The notes under the pieces: generated by a model | Databases searched by the model: none | What the model saw: only the letters and a program-made list of their open reading frames with translations | What the model was told of the DNA's origin: nothing | Position numbers and translations under genes: made by a program | Shown: positions 25,438 through 34,618 of the stretch, in pieces | How the letters are laid out: each line of letters starts with the position of its first letter | Position numbering within the stretch: the first letter of the stretch is position 1 | Assembly: GCA_902518505.1 (NCBI GenBank) | Contig: CABYGG010000002.1 | Span: 1-64,000, forward strand | Source of the DNA: an uncultured Alphaproteobacteria bacterium | GTDB taxonomy: Bacteria; Pseudomonadota; Alphaproteobacteria; HIMB59 | DNA: 64,000 nucleotides | Direction of reading: 5' to 3'

Positions 25438-27783
25438 TTATTTATCAATGACTCTATTAGATTTATAGTCACGAATAATAACAGGAGGGTCAAATGCGGT
25501 CACAGGTGAAATTTTATCTTTAACTAATTCTACTTCGATGAGACATGAATGTGCTATAGGACCTTGACCTAATTTCGAAGTTCCTTTGTCTTTTGTAAGG
25601 ACATTAGGATTACCATGTTTACAGATAGTTTTTAAATTTTTAGTATCCTCAGGATCATACCATGCACCTGTACTAATTTGAACAACTCCAGGGCGTATAT
25701 TATCATTAATGTTTACACCAGCTAAACAGGCACCTCTGTCATTGAAAAGTTTTACTATATCTCCCTCATTTATACCTCGACTACTAGCGTCAATACTATT
25801 CATTTCAATTGGTTCACGATCTTTAATTTTAAAAGATTTACTATAACTTCCGTGATCCATTTGACTATGTAATTTATTTTTTGGTTGATTAGATATTAAA
25901 TGTAAAGGATAATTTTTATTTTTACTTCCAAGCCATTCACAGGGTTCTAACCAGATTGGATGACCAGGACAATCATCATAATTAAAACTATCTACTGTTT
26001 TAGAATATATTTCTATTTTTCCACTTGGAGTAGAGAGCGGGAATTTAGTAGGATCTTCTCTGAAATCTTTTAACATTATTGTATTTTCTTTTGGCGGTGG
26101 AACTTTAAACCACCCTATTTTTCTAAACTCCTGATAGCTAGGAAAATCAATATTTTTTAATGACTTTGATTTGACTGATGTTTCTTGATAAATCCATTTT
26201 TGCCAATCTTCTTCATCTCTTCCTTCAGTAAAAAGATTTTCGACATCCATTTTTTTTGCAATTCCTTTAAAAATATCAAAATCACTTTTAGCCTCTTTAA
26301 AAGGTTCAACTAATTTTGACATTGAAATTACATAAGGATCTCTTGGGGTAAGCATTATATCTTGTCTTTCAAGTGGAGTGGTACAAGGTAAGATAATATC
26401 TGAATATTTAGCTAAAGAATTCCAGCACCATTCATTAGAAATGATAGTTTCAGGTTTTTGCCAAGCTAGCAAAAGTTTATTAATATCTTGATGATGATGA
26501 AATGGATTTCCACCTGCCCAATAAATTAATTTAATATCAGGATATTCATACTCCTTGCCATCAAAATGAAAAGTTTCACCCGGATTTAAAAGTAAATCAC
26601 TAATCCTTGCAACTGGGATAAAATTATCAATTTTATTGTCAGATTGTGGAAAAGCAGCGCCAGGAATAATAGAAAACTGCCCACCAATGTGATTTGTTGC
26701 ACTATAACCAAATCCAAAACCACCACCTGGTAAACCTATTTGACCCAACATTGATGCCAACATAATTGCTGCCCAAAAAGGCTGTTCACCATGATCTTGG
26801 CGAGTTAAAGACCAACTAACAGATATCATAGTTCGCTTTGAGGACATGTCTCTTGCCAAAGAAATAATTTCATCTGATGAGATTTCACTTATTTCTGAAG
26901 CCCAATTAGCATCTTTTACAACTCCATCTAAATCTCCTAAAAGATATGGTAAGAAAATATCAAAACCTTCTGTGTATTTTTTAATAAATATTTCACTAAA
27001 TAAATTTTCTTTGTATAGAGTGTGCGCTAGACCGAGCATAATTGCTACATCAGTATTAGGTCTTAAAGGTAACCACTTTCCTTTAACCTCATCTAACAAG
27101 TCACTTTTCAATGGACTCAAATTTACAAATCTTATGCCAGCTTTAGCAGAACTAATTAGTTTTTCTTTTTGATTATGACTCCCTGTTCCACCTTGCGCTA
27201 TTTGACCATTTTTTAAAGGGACTCCCCCAAAACATACAAATAGTTCTGTGTTTTCTTCGATTGAGTCCCAACTAGTGCAAGTATCAAGATAGGCTCTATA
27301 ACTTCCAAGTATATGGGGAACCATAGCTTCTGCCGCTGCAAAACTATAAGTAAACTTTGATTTTGTGTAGCCACCAATGCAATTTAAAAAACGATGTAGT
27401 TGGCTTTGAGCGTGGTGAAATCTTCCAGCACTAGCCCAGCCGTAAGATCCACCAAATATTGAGGAATTACCAAAGTTCTCTCTTACTCTATTTAATTCTT
27501 TGGCTACTATATTTTCAGCATCATCCCAAGATACAGCCACAAAAGGATCTATCCCTCTTAAGTTATTATTTGTTCCTGGTCCATTATCAATCCAACTTTT
27601 TCTTATCATAGGCTTATCAATACGCGTTTGATTATCGTGAATGTCTACAATACCTGGGCCTATTGGTGATGGATCTTTATCATTTTCCCATCCTATTAAT
27701 TCTGTGACTTTCCCATTATTTACTTTTGCTCTATAAGTTCCCCAATGCGAACTAGTTAAGGGAAGATCTTTCTTAAAACCCAT
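25438..27783 (-). CDS. Cytoplasmic molybdopterin oxidoreductase, BisC/TorZ type
   Basis: A 781-aa DMSO-reductase-family enzyme. SYGWASAGRFHHAQSQL near residues 110-126 carries the presumed Mo-ligand Ser; WSLTRQDHGEQPFWA, GGNPFHHHQDINKL and HLISNQPKNKLHSQMDHGSY are cofactor-binding segments typical of BisC and TorA/TorZ. There is no N-terminal [4Fe-4S] Cys cluster motif and no twin-Arg signal, so it should act in the cytoplasm without an iron-sulfur centre. Known relatives reduce S-oxides or N-oxides (biotin or methionine sulfoxide, TMAO). Its ATG overlaps the permease stop (TAATG), tying it to onium uptake. The true substrate is unknown. Confidence 0.87.
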   Translation of the reverse strand: MGFKKDLPLTSSHWGTYRAKVNNGKVTELIGWENDKDPSPIGPGIVDIHDNQTRIDKPMIRKSWIDNGPGTNNNLRGIDPFVAVSWDDAENIVAKELNRVRENFGNSSIFGGSYGWASAGRFHHAQSQLHRFLNCIGGYTKSKFTYSFAAAEAMVPHILGSYRAYLDTCTSWDSIEENTELFVCFGGVPLKNGQIAQGGTGSHNQKEKLISSAKAGIRFVNLSPLKSDLLDEVKGKWLPLRPNTDVAIMLGLAHTLYKENLFSEIFIKKYTEGFDIFLPYLLGDLDGVVKDANWASEISEISSDEIISLARDMSSKRTMISVSWSLTRQDHGEQPFWAAIMLASMLGQIGLPGGGFGFGYSATNHIGGQFSIIPGAAFPQSDNKIDNFIPVARISDLLLNPGETFHFDGKEYEYPDIKLIYWAGGNPFHHHQDINKLLLAWQKPETIISNEWCWNSLAKYSDIILPCTTPLERQDIMLTPRDPYVISMSKLVEPFKEAKSDFDIFKGIAKKMDVENLFTEGRDEEDWQKWIYQETSVKSKSLKNIDFPSYQEFRKIGWFKVPPPKENTIMLKDFREDPTKFPLSTPSGKIEIYSKTVDSFNYDDCPGHPIWLEPCEWLGSKNKNYPLHLISNQPKNKLHSQMDHGSYSKSFKIKDREPIEMNSIDASSRGINEGDIVKLFNDRGACLAGVNINDNIRPGVVQISTGAWYDPEDTKNLKTICKHGNPNVLTKDKGTSKLGQGPIAHSCLIEVELVKDKISPVTAFDPPVIIRDYKSNRVIDK

Positions 27784-29906
27784 TAGGATTTATCTAATCC
27801 AAGGGCTTGTCTTTGTTTCTTAGTCCAGGCGTGGGTTATCCTATCGATGATAATAGCTAGAAGAACGATAGCTAAACCAGCTGATAAACCTCTTCCTGTA
27901 TCTGATCTTTGAAGTGCATTAAATACTTGGAGTCCTAGACCTTTTCCTCCAATCAAAGGCGTAACAATTTGCATTGCAAAAGCCATTATTACAGTTTGAT
28001 TAAAACCCATAACGAGACTGGGAACAGCTAGTGGAAATTTTACTTTATTTAAAGTTTGAATTCCTGTCCCTCCAAAAGATTTAGATACCTCTGAATAGCT
28101 CCCTGAAACTTGTGACAAACCAAGAGCTGTTAATCTTATTATTGGTGGCACAGAATATATAACTGTTGCAATAACAGCAGATACTATATTTCCTCCAAAA
28201 AACATTAAAACAGGAATTAAATAGCAAAAATAAGGTAAAGTTTGCATTGCATCTAAAACAACATTTTGGATATCTCTGTACCATTTATTGTAGGATGCTA
28301 TTACTCCAAGTGGTACTCCTATTACAAAACATATTAAAACTGAAACTAGTACTGACGATAGCGTAATCATTGAATGCACCCACATACCTGTAGCTCCAAT
28401 GAAGGCTAATAATATTGCGGTAATGGTGGCAAACTTTATTCCAACTGTCACATATCCTATAAGTATAAAAACAATCATTGTATACCACCAAGGTATCTGA
28501 GTAAGAAATAAATTTAATGGGTTTAGCAAATATAAGTAAACAAAATACTTCATGCCTTTTGCAAATGATATAAAACCAGGATCAAGAGTCATTGCCTTGA
28601 CAGTATCTTCTATTGGTTTTTGAATATCAATTGTCCAAGTTTCTGGAAAAGTTCCTATACTATAAATGTATGCATCAAAAATATAAATAAAGATAAAAAT
28701 TAAAAATGATGAAAATAAAAAATATCGTTGATTTATAAAATTTTTAACTGAACCTTTTTGAGACTTATTAAAAAAAGAAATAAAGCTAGCTATTAAACTA
28801 GCAAAAACATTAACAATAGTTGTAAAAAATATATTTATAAGCTTTACAGATATTCTCAAAGGTAATTCAATTAAGTTTGCTACAGGGTTTCTGTGTAGAT
28901 TTTGCGGCAATAAGTAAAATTTTTTTACATCATCTGGTAAGGTTTCTTTTTCTTTACTAATAGCACTACTTATTCTATCAAACATTATTGCCATAAATAA
29001 AATACACAAGCCCCCTTCCATTGCCCAACCAACATCTAATTTTCTAATTGCTTGCCATACTTGACCACCTAAACCTTCAGCACCAATAAAAGTTGCAAGA
29101 ACAACTAGAGCTAATGCCATCATAATTGTTTGATTTACACCCATCATGATACTTGGTAAGGCCATTGGAATTTTAATTTTAAATAAAAGCTGAAATTTAT
29201 TAGATCCAAAAGATTCAGCTGACTCTATTGTTTCTTTAGATACTTGTCTAATTCCTAAATTTGTTAATCTAATAATTGGAGGCATAGCATAAATTAATGT
29301 AGCAAGTATTGCTGGAGCGCCACCAATTCCAAAAAAGAACATTGCAGGGAATAAATATACAAATGCAGGCATGACTTGCATGGTGTCTAAAATAGGTTTT
29401 AGAAAATTTTCAAATCTATCACTTTGAGAACTGAGTATTCCTAAGATAACTCCAAAAATTACAGATAAAATTACTGATAAGCCCATTAATGCTAATGTTT
29501 GCATTGAGACCTCCCACATGTCCACAGCGCCCCAGAAATAAACTGTAAACATACAAAATAGAGCTAGTTTAATACCACCATATGCTAAAGCTGGAAGAGC
29601 CATTAAGGACATTATTAAAATCCATGGAGACTCAACAAAGAAATTTTCCAATGCCATGTAACCAGCTTGTAAAAAAGAGGCAAATAATCTCGTTATCCAT
29701 CTATAGTTATCTTTTAAATAATCCTCACCAGCATTTATCCATGCGGTAAATTTAAATTCATCAGTAATTGATTTAGGAAATACAGTAGGATCCTCATTAA
29801 TAATCGACAGATAATATGCTACTGCACCAATGATAAAAATACTTATGTAAAAAATTATATTTTTATTTAATTTATTTTTAGTAGCTATATTTTGATCTAA
29901 AGACAT
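27783..29906 (-). CDS. Onium-compound ABC permease, two ProW-type domains fused
   Basis: A 707-aa inner-membrane protein with two homologous ProW-like permease domains (about 130-330 and 490-700) joined by extra membrane helices. Each has an EAA-type loop: ETIESAESFGSNKFQLLF and YSEVSKSFGGTGIQTLNK, each followed by a VPS/LPSIMMG-like helix start. One chain thus supplies the whole channel, as in some marine betaine, proline or carnitine importers. It is the first gene of a coupled operon running into the molybdoenzyme, the GcvT-like demethylase and the SDR. A 97-base divergent gap separates it from the ATPase gene. Confidence 0.88.
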   Translation of the reverse strand: MSLDQNIATKNKLNKNIIFYISIFIIGAVAYYLSIINEDPTVFPKSITDEFKFTAWINAGEDYLKDNYRWITRLFASFLQAGYMALENFFVESPWILIMSLMALPALAYGGIKLALFCMFTVYFWGAVDMWEVSMQTLALMGLSVILSVIFGVILGILSSQSDRFENFLKPILDTMQVMPAFVYLFPAMFFFGIGGAPAILATLIYAMPPIIRLTNLGIRQVSKETIESAESFGSNKFQLLFKIKIPMALPSIMMGVNQTIMMALALVVLATFIGAEGLGGQVWQAIRKLDVGWAMEGGLCILFMAIMFDRISSAISKEKETLPDDVKKFYLLPQNLHRNPVANLIELPLRISVKLINIFFTTIVNVFASLIASFISFFNKSQKGSVKNFINQRYFLFSSFLIFIFIYIFDAYIYSIGTFPETWTIDIQKPIEDTVKAMTLDPGFISFAKGMKYFVYLYLLNPLNLFLTQIPWWYTMIVFILIGYVTVGIKFATITAILLAFIGATGMWVHSMITLSSVLVSVLICFVIGVPLGVIASYNKWYRDIQNVVLDAMQTLPYFCYLIPVLMFFGGNIVSAVIATVIYSVPPIIRLTALGLSQVSGSYSEVSKSFGGTGIQTLNKVKFPLAVPSLVMGFNQTVIMAFAMQIVTPLIGGKGLGLQVFNALQRSDTGRGLSAGLAIVLLAIIIDRITHAWTKKQRQALGLDKS

Positions 29907-29978
29907 ATTTAATTATATTTATTCAATTATATAAGAATTTATAAAAATAATTTTATTTTAATAGTATTAATTCACAAT

Positions 29979-29984
29979 TATAAT
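29979..29984 (+). promoter_or_regulatory. Candidate -10 box for the onium ABC ATPase gene
   Basis: A perfect TATAAT lies 19 bases before the ATG at 30004, in the 97-base divergent gap between permease and ATPase. The expected start site would leave a leader of only about a dozen bases. The upstream -35 (TTTTAA-like) is poor, so this is a motif-based guess. Confidence 0.3.
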
Positions 29985-30003
29985 AGCTTTATACCTGAAT
30001 AAT

Positions 30004-31038
30004 ATGGATAAAATTATTTGTTCAAATATATGGAAAATTTTTGGAAATGATGAAAAAAGAATTTTAGACAATTTAGATCCAAATTTAACAAGAGACGAAG
30101 TCCAAGAAAAAACTGGACATGTAGTAGCTGTAAAAGATGTCAGCTTTTCTATTCAAAAAGGTGAAACATTTGTTGTAATGGGATTATCAGGAAGTGGAAA
30201 ATCAACTTTAGTAAGATGTTTAACTAGATTAATTGAACCTACATCTGGATCAGTAATTATTGATGATATTGACATTACAAAAATAAGTAGAAATAGCCTT
30301 CTTGAACTTAGAAGAAATAAAATGAGTATGGTATTTCAACACTTTGGACTTTTTCCACATCGTACAGTTCTTGAAAATATCTCTTATGGTTTAGAAATTA
30401 GGGGAGAAAAAAAACAAGAAAGATTAGACAAGGCTACAGAGTCTTTAAATCTTGTTGGTTTAAAAGGTTGGCATAATAATTATCCAAGAGAGCTATCAGG
30501 TGGAATGCAACAAAGAGTTGGTTTAGCACGTGCAATGGCAGTTGAGCCAGAAATCTTAATATTTGATGAGCCATTTTCTGCTTTAGACCCATTGATTAGA
30601 AGAGAAATGCAAGACGAACTCTTAGACATTCAAAAAAAATTACAGCGAACTATGGTTTTTATTACTCATGATTTTTTAGAGGCAATAAAAATGGGAGATC
30701 ATATTGCTATTATGAAAGATGGTGAGATTTCTCAAGTTGGAACACCTGAAGAAATTGTGGCAAATCCGGTTGATAAATACGTTAAAGATTTTTGTGAAGA
30801 TGTTCCTAAATATAAAGTATTAAGCGCAGGAAAAGTTATGCGTAAACAATGTTCTGATGAGTCAAAAAAATTATTTTCTGATAAAACAAAATGCATAGAT
30901 GAAAATGCTAAAATTGAAACATTAATTGACCAGATATGTGAAGATGATACGGCCTACCCTATAATAAATTCGCAATCTGGAGAGTTAGTTGGAGAAATTG
31001 ATCGAACCATTGTTATGAAGTCTATGAAATCTAAATGA
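30004..31038 (+). CDS. Onium-compound ABC ATPase, ProV/OpuAA type
   Basis: A 344-aa ATPase of the glycine-betaine/carnitine importer family. Walker A GLSGSGKST is at about residues 60-68, signature ELSGGMQQRVGLARA near 160, DEPFSALDPLIRREMQ and the switch His in FITHDFLEA. The long N-terminal extension before the P-loop (NIWKIFGNDEKRILDNL) is typical of ProV. A C-terminal CBS-like tail of about 65 residues is present, shorter than a full CBS pair; in OpuA such domains sense ionic strength. It pairs with the permease transcribed divergently and the binding protein at 21.4-22.4 kb. Confidence 0.92.
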   Translation: MDKIICSNIWKIFGNDEKRILDNLDPNLTRDEVQEKTGHVVAVKDVSFSIQKGETFVVMGLSGSGKSTLVRCLTRLIEPTSGSVIIDDIDITKISRNSLLELRRNKMSMVFQHFGLFPHRTVLENISYGLEIRGEKKQERLDKATESLNLVGLKGWHNNYPRELSGGMQQRVGLARAMAVEPEILIFDEPFSALDPLIRREMQDELLDIQKKLQRTMVFITHDFLEAIKMGDHIAIMKDGEISQVGTPEEIVANPVDKYVKDFCEDVPKYKVLSAGKVMRKQCSDESKKLFSDKTKCIDENAKIETLIDQICEDDTAYPIINSQSGELVGEIDRTIVMKSMKSK

Positions 31039-31047
31039 ACTTATCAT

Positions 31048-31959
31048 TTAGTTTGGTTTATTAATTTTCTTATTTTTATCTCTCCAAATAATAATCATTC
31101 CTGCAAAAACTATTAATAAAACTCCAGGAAAAAGTTGATCAAAAGGTGCTTCACCAAAAAATATCCATGCTAGAATAAAAGATGAGGGTATTGCTAAATA
31201 TTCAAAAACTGCGATTTTACTAGCTGCTATTAACCTATAAGAGTAAATAAATAGAATTGCAGCTGTTCCTCCAAAAATACCAATTAATGATAAAATTAAA
31301 AAATCAGTATTACTCTCAATATATGTATGACCAGTTGTAAAAAAAATAAATATTAATGAACCAAGAAAAGATGAAAAGAGAGAATAGAATTGAATTTTTC
31401 CTGTAGAAAAATTATCTGGTATAAATTTTAGTACTATCACTTGGACAGCCCATAAGAAAGCAACTAGTATTGGTAAAATAGAATAATAAGAAAAAATACT
31501 ACTATTAGGTTTCATAATCATTACAACTCCAACAAAGCCAATTATAACAGCTGACCATCTATATATACCCACTCTGTCTCCTAAAAAGAAGATTGATAAA
31601 ATTACTATAAAAAATGTAGAGGAAAAAGTTAGTGTAGATGCTGTAGCAAATTCCATATTATTTATTGCAATGTAATACAAGATATTAATAGCCAAAAAAC
31701 AAGAACCTCTGATAAAACAAAATAAAATAAATTTTTTATTTAAATTTTTAAAAAGGTCTGAGCTTTCTTTATTATAAATTAGTAATAGTATTAGGGGGAT
31801 TATCGCAAAAGTATTTCTAAAAAGAGCTAGTTGAATTGTAGAATACTCACCTCCTAAATATTTTACAATCAATCCATGTATATCTATGAATATAACTCCA
31901 ATAACCATTGCAGAGATTGCAAGAAATGTATTTTTTTGATTATAAATAAAATTAATCAT
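31048..31959 (-). CDS. EamA/DMT-family transporter
   Basis: A 303-aa drug/metabolite-transporter protein with about ten hydrophobic helices arranged as two EamA repeats (first about 15-145, second 160-295). Segments such as LFRNTFAIIPLILLL, FLGDRVGIYRWSAVIIGF and FFGEAPFDQLFPGVLLI are typical. Such proteins often export or exchange small metabolites; substrate unknown. It converges on the ATPase gene with a 9-base gap and is divergent from the alcohol dehydrogenase gene, with only 41 bases for both promoters. Confidence 0.85.
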   Translation of the reverse strand: MINFIYNQKNTFLAISAMVIGVIFIDIHGLIVKYLGGEYSTIQLALFRNTFAIIPLILLLIYNKESSDLFKNLNKKFILFCFIRGSCFLAINILYYIAINNMEFATASTLTFSSTFFIVILSIFFLGDRVGIYRWSAVIIGFVGVVMIMKPNSSIFSYYSILPILVAFLWAVQVIVLKFIPDNFSTGKIQFYSLFSSFLGSLIFIFFTTGHTYIESNTDFLILSLIGIFGGTAAILFIYSYRLIAASKIAVFEYLAIPSSFILAWIFFGEAPFDQLFPGVLLIVFAGMIIIWRDKNKKINKPN

Positions 31960-32000
31960 TTCATATCACTATTAACTTGTTATAAACTTTATTATTCTAA

Positions 32001-33191
32001 ATGAAAAACTTTAAACTAAACGAAAAAGATATCCTCTCTAACCAAGACTGGACTTTTCCGACAACCACATATTACGGACCAGGAAGATTTAATGAAATTG
32101 CAAAATTTTGTGAGGAATTTGATATTAAAAATCCTCTTATTGTAACAGATAGTGGCAGCAAGGATCTTCCTTTTATTAAGAAATTAATAGCATTATTATC
32201 AAAAAATAATATTAAATCAGATTTATTTTATAATATATCGCCTAACCCACGAGATGATGAGATATCAAAAGGATGTGTCCAGTTTAAAAATGGAAGTCAC
32301 GACTCAATCATAGCTATTGGTGGTGGGAGTGCTATGGATGGTGGTAAGTCTATATGTTTAACTGTTAATAGTGAAACCCCATTATGGGATTTTGAGTTTG
32401 AACAACCAGTACCAAAAATAACAAAAGAAAATGCATTTCCAAAAATAATAACTGTCCCAACAACTGCAGGAACCGGGGCTGAAACAGAAATAACAGCAAT
32501 GGTCACACATTTAGAAAAAGGAATGAAATTTTGCATCTGGCATCCAGATGTAAGACCTATATTCACACTAGTAGATCCAGAGTTAACATTAGAATTACCT
32601 CCAAAATTAACAGCGTGGACAGGTGTCGATGCTCTTGTACATAGTATCGAGGGATACTGTGTGCCAGGTTTTCATCCACTTTGTGATGGAGCTGCTTTGG
32701 AAAGTCTTAATTTAATTTCAAAATCTCTTGTTTTAGCTGTAGAAGAACCAAATAATTTGTTAGCAAGAGGTGCAATGATCATAGGATCATATTTGGGAGG
32801 AATATCCTTTTTAAAGGGATTAGGTAATGTTCATTCAATATCCCACATGGTTGGAGCAGAATTTAATACTCATCATGGTTTAACGAATGCTATTGTTTTA
32901 CCACCTGTTCTTCATTTCAATTTACCAGGTATGGATGAAAAAGTTCAAAGAATGTCAGAAGCTATGCAATTTGAAAATCATACAGTAAATGAATTTACAC
33001 AAAATATTGAATTGTTACTTGATAGATTAAATATCCCTAAAAGTTTAAAAGAAATTGATGTTCCTGAAGACTGTGCTGAAAGGATTGCAAAAAAAGCTAT
33101 GCAGGATCAAGCCTATGCAACAAATCCAAAAGAAGCATCATTGTTGCAAATGAAAGACATTGTTACTCAAAGTATAAAACAAGCTCGCTAA
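32001..33191 (+). CDS. Iron-containing alcohol dehydrogenase
   Basis: A 396-aa group III NAD(P)-dependent alcohol dehydrogenase. NAD binding is shown by AIGGGSAMDGGKSI and VPTTAGTGAE; metal ligands are in WTGVDALVHSIEGYC and GNVHSISHMVGAEFNTHHG (Asp, His, His, His). The family oxidises primary or hydroxy-acid substrates or reduces aldehydes. It heads a tightly spaced operon with amidase, EamA transporter, homocysteine methyltransferase and an enolase-superfamily enzyme (gaps of -4 to +6 bases), so it probably processes a catabolic intermediate of that operon. Confidence 0.88.
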   Translation: MKNFKLNEKDILSNQDWTFPTTTYYGPGRFNEIAKFCEEFDIKNPLIVTDSGSKDLPFIKKLIALLSKNNIKSDLFYNISPNPRDDEISKGCVQFKNGSHDSIIAIGGGSAMDGGKSICLTVNSETPLWDFEFEQPVPKITKENAFPKIITVPTTAGTGAETEITAMVTHLEKGMKFCIWHPDVRPIFTLVDPELTLELPPKLTAWTGVDALVHSIEGYCVPGFHPLCDGAALESLNLISKSLVLAVEEPNNLLARGAMIIGSYLGGISFLKGLGNVHSISHMVGAEFNTHHGLTNAIVLPPVLHFNLPGMDEKVQRMSEAMQFENHTVNEFTQNIELLLDRLNIPKSLKEIDVPEDCAERIAKKAMQDQAYATNPKEASLLQMKDIVTQSIKQAR

Positions 33192-33197
33192 GCCTAT

Positions 33198-34613
33198 ATG
33201 CTTGAGGATCAATCTGTTGAAGAAATAATACACAATATAAATCAGCGACAAATATCTATTAAAGAGGTAATGGAATACTATTTGGATAGAATTGAAAAAT
33301 TTAATCCAGATTTAAATGCAATAGTACTTCTCAAGGATAGAGGGGATCTTATTAAAGAAGCTATATATAAAGATAATTCAACTCAATCTGAGAAGACTTT
33401 AGATGGAATCCCCATAGCTATTAAAGATTTAAGTGATGTAGTTGGCATTAAAACAACATATGGCTATCCTGGAACAAAAGATTATTTTCCCAAAAAAAAT
33501 TCATTGTTTGTTGAACGTCTTATTAAAAGCGGAGCTATTATAATTGGAAAGACTAACACAGCAGAATTAGGTGTTGGTGGACATACAATAAACAGATTGT
33601 TTGGCCCAACTTCTAATTATTATGATAATAAAAAATCTGCAGCAGGATCAAGTGGAGGAGCCAGTACTGCTGTAGCAGCAGGACTAATACCATTTGCAGA
33701 CGGCACTGATCAAATGGGATCATGCAGAGGACCAGCGGCATATGCAAATATTTATGGATACAGACCTACACCTGGCTTAATTTCAGTTGATAGAGGGAAC
33801 CAACTATCAAAAATTCCCATACTCACAACACCTGGTTGTTTAGCAAAATCACCAAGTGATATGGCATTTTTATTAGATGAAATGATTGGAAGTGATACAA
33901 GGGATAACTATTCTTTTGATTTAAAAGAACTTTTTAAAAATCAAAAAATAAAAGATGAAGATTTAACCAATATCAAAATAGGTTGGTTATCTAATATGAA
34001 TAATAATTATAAAATTGAAACAAAAATTTTAGATATGTGTGAGTCTCAACTTAAAAAATTAGAAAACTTTTATGTAAAAATTGAAAGATTAAAACCAGAT
34101 TTTGATAATGAAGCTCTATGGAATAGTTGGATAACGTTTAGATCAAAAAGTATTTACGAAGATACTTTAGCAATGAACATAAAAGATATTAATACAATGA
34201 CTTACCAAGCTATATGGGAGTACAATCACGGAAAAAATATAAAAAATGAAGACTTAGATAGTGCTTATAAACAAAAAAAAAGGTGTGAAGAACAAATTGA
34301 AAATATATTTAAAAACTTTGATTTTCTAGCTTTACCCTCTGCACAACTATTTCCGTTTGATAAAAATCAACAGTTTCCTGAAAAAATAAATTCTTTTCAG
34401 TTAGATACTTACCACCGTTGGTTAGAAATTTTTATATTGTCTAGTCTTCTTGAATTACCGACATTCACTATCCCTGTCGGATTTGATGAATTTGGTATGC
34501 CAATGGGTATGCAGATAATTGGAAAAAGAAAAAGTGATTTACAATTATTTGCTTTTGCAAAAAAATATGAGGAAATATTTAACTTTAGTAAGTTTAAACC
34601 TCTGTTAGATTAA
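33198..34613 (+). CDS. Amidase, amidase-signature family
   Basis: A 471-aa amidase-signature hydrolase with the Ser-cisSer-Lys triad: Lys in IAIKDLSDVVG, cis-Ser in AAGSSGGAST and the nucleophile Ser in GTDQMGSCRGPA. The usual DxGGS reads DQMGS, so the first oxyanion-hole Gly is replaced by Met; activity could still be retained. The substrate is unknown. GatA and other amidases share the fold, but no gatB or gatC is adjacent. It follows the alcohol dehydrogenase by six bases, consistent with hydrolysis of an amide in the same pathway. Confidence 0.86.
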   Translation: MLEDQSVEEIIHNINQRQISIKEVMEYYLDRIEKFNPDLNAIVLLKDRGDLIKEAIYKDNSTQSEKTLDGIPIAIKDLSDVVGIKTTYGYPGTKDYFPKKNSLFVERLIKSGAIIIGKTNTAELGVGGHTINRLFGPTSNYYDNKKSAAGSSGGASTAVAAGLIPFADGTDQMGSCRGPAAYANIYGYRPTPGLISVDRGNQLSKIPILTTPGCLAKSPSDMAFLLDEMIGSDTRDNYSFDLKELFKNQKIKDEDLTNIKIGWLSNMNNNYKIETKILDMCESQLKKLENFYVKIERLKPDFDNEALWNSWITFRSKSIYEDTLAMNIKDINTMTYQAIWEYNHGKNIKNEDLDSAYKQKKRCEEQIENIFKNFDFLALPSAQLFPFDKNQQFPEKINSFQLDTYHRWLEIFILSSLLELPTFTIPVGFDEFGMPMGMQIIGKRKSDLQLFAFAKKYEEIFNFSKFKPLLD

Positions 34614-34618
34614 TAATA

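Noticed and set aside
26846-27172. 108-codon plus-strand frame inside the molybdoenzyme gene
   Set aside because: It is antisense to a conserved coding region and its composition mirrors that gene; no start signal or homology is visible.
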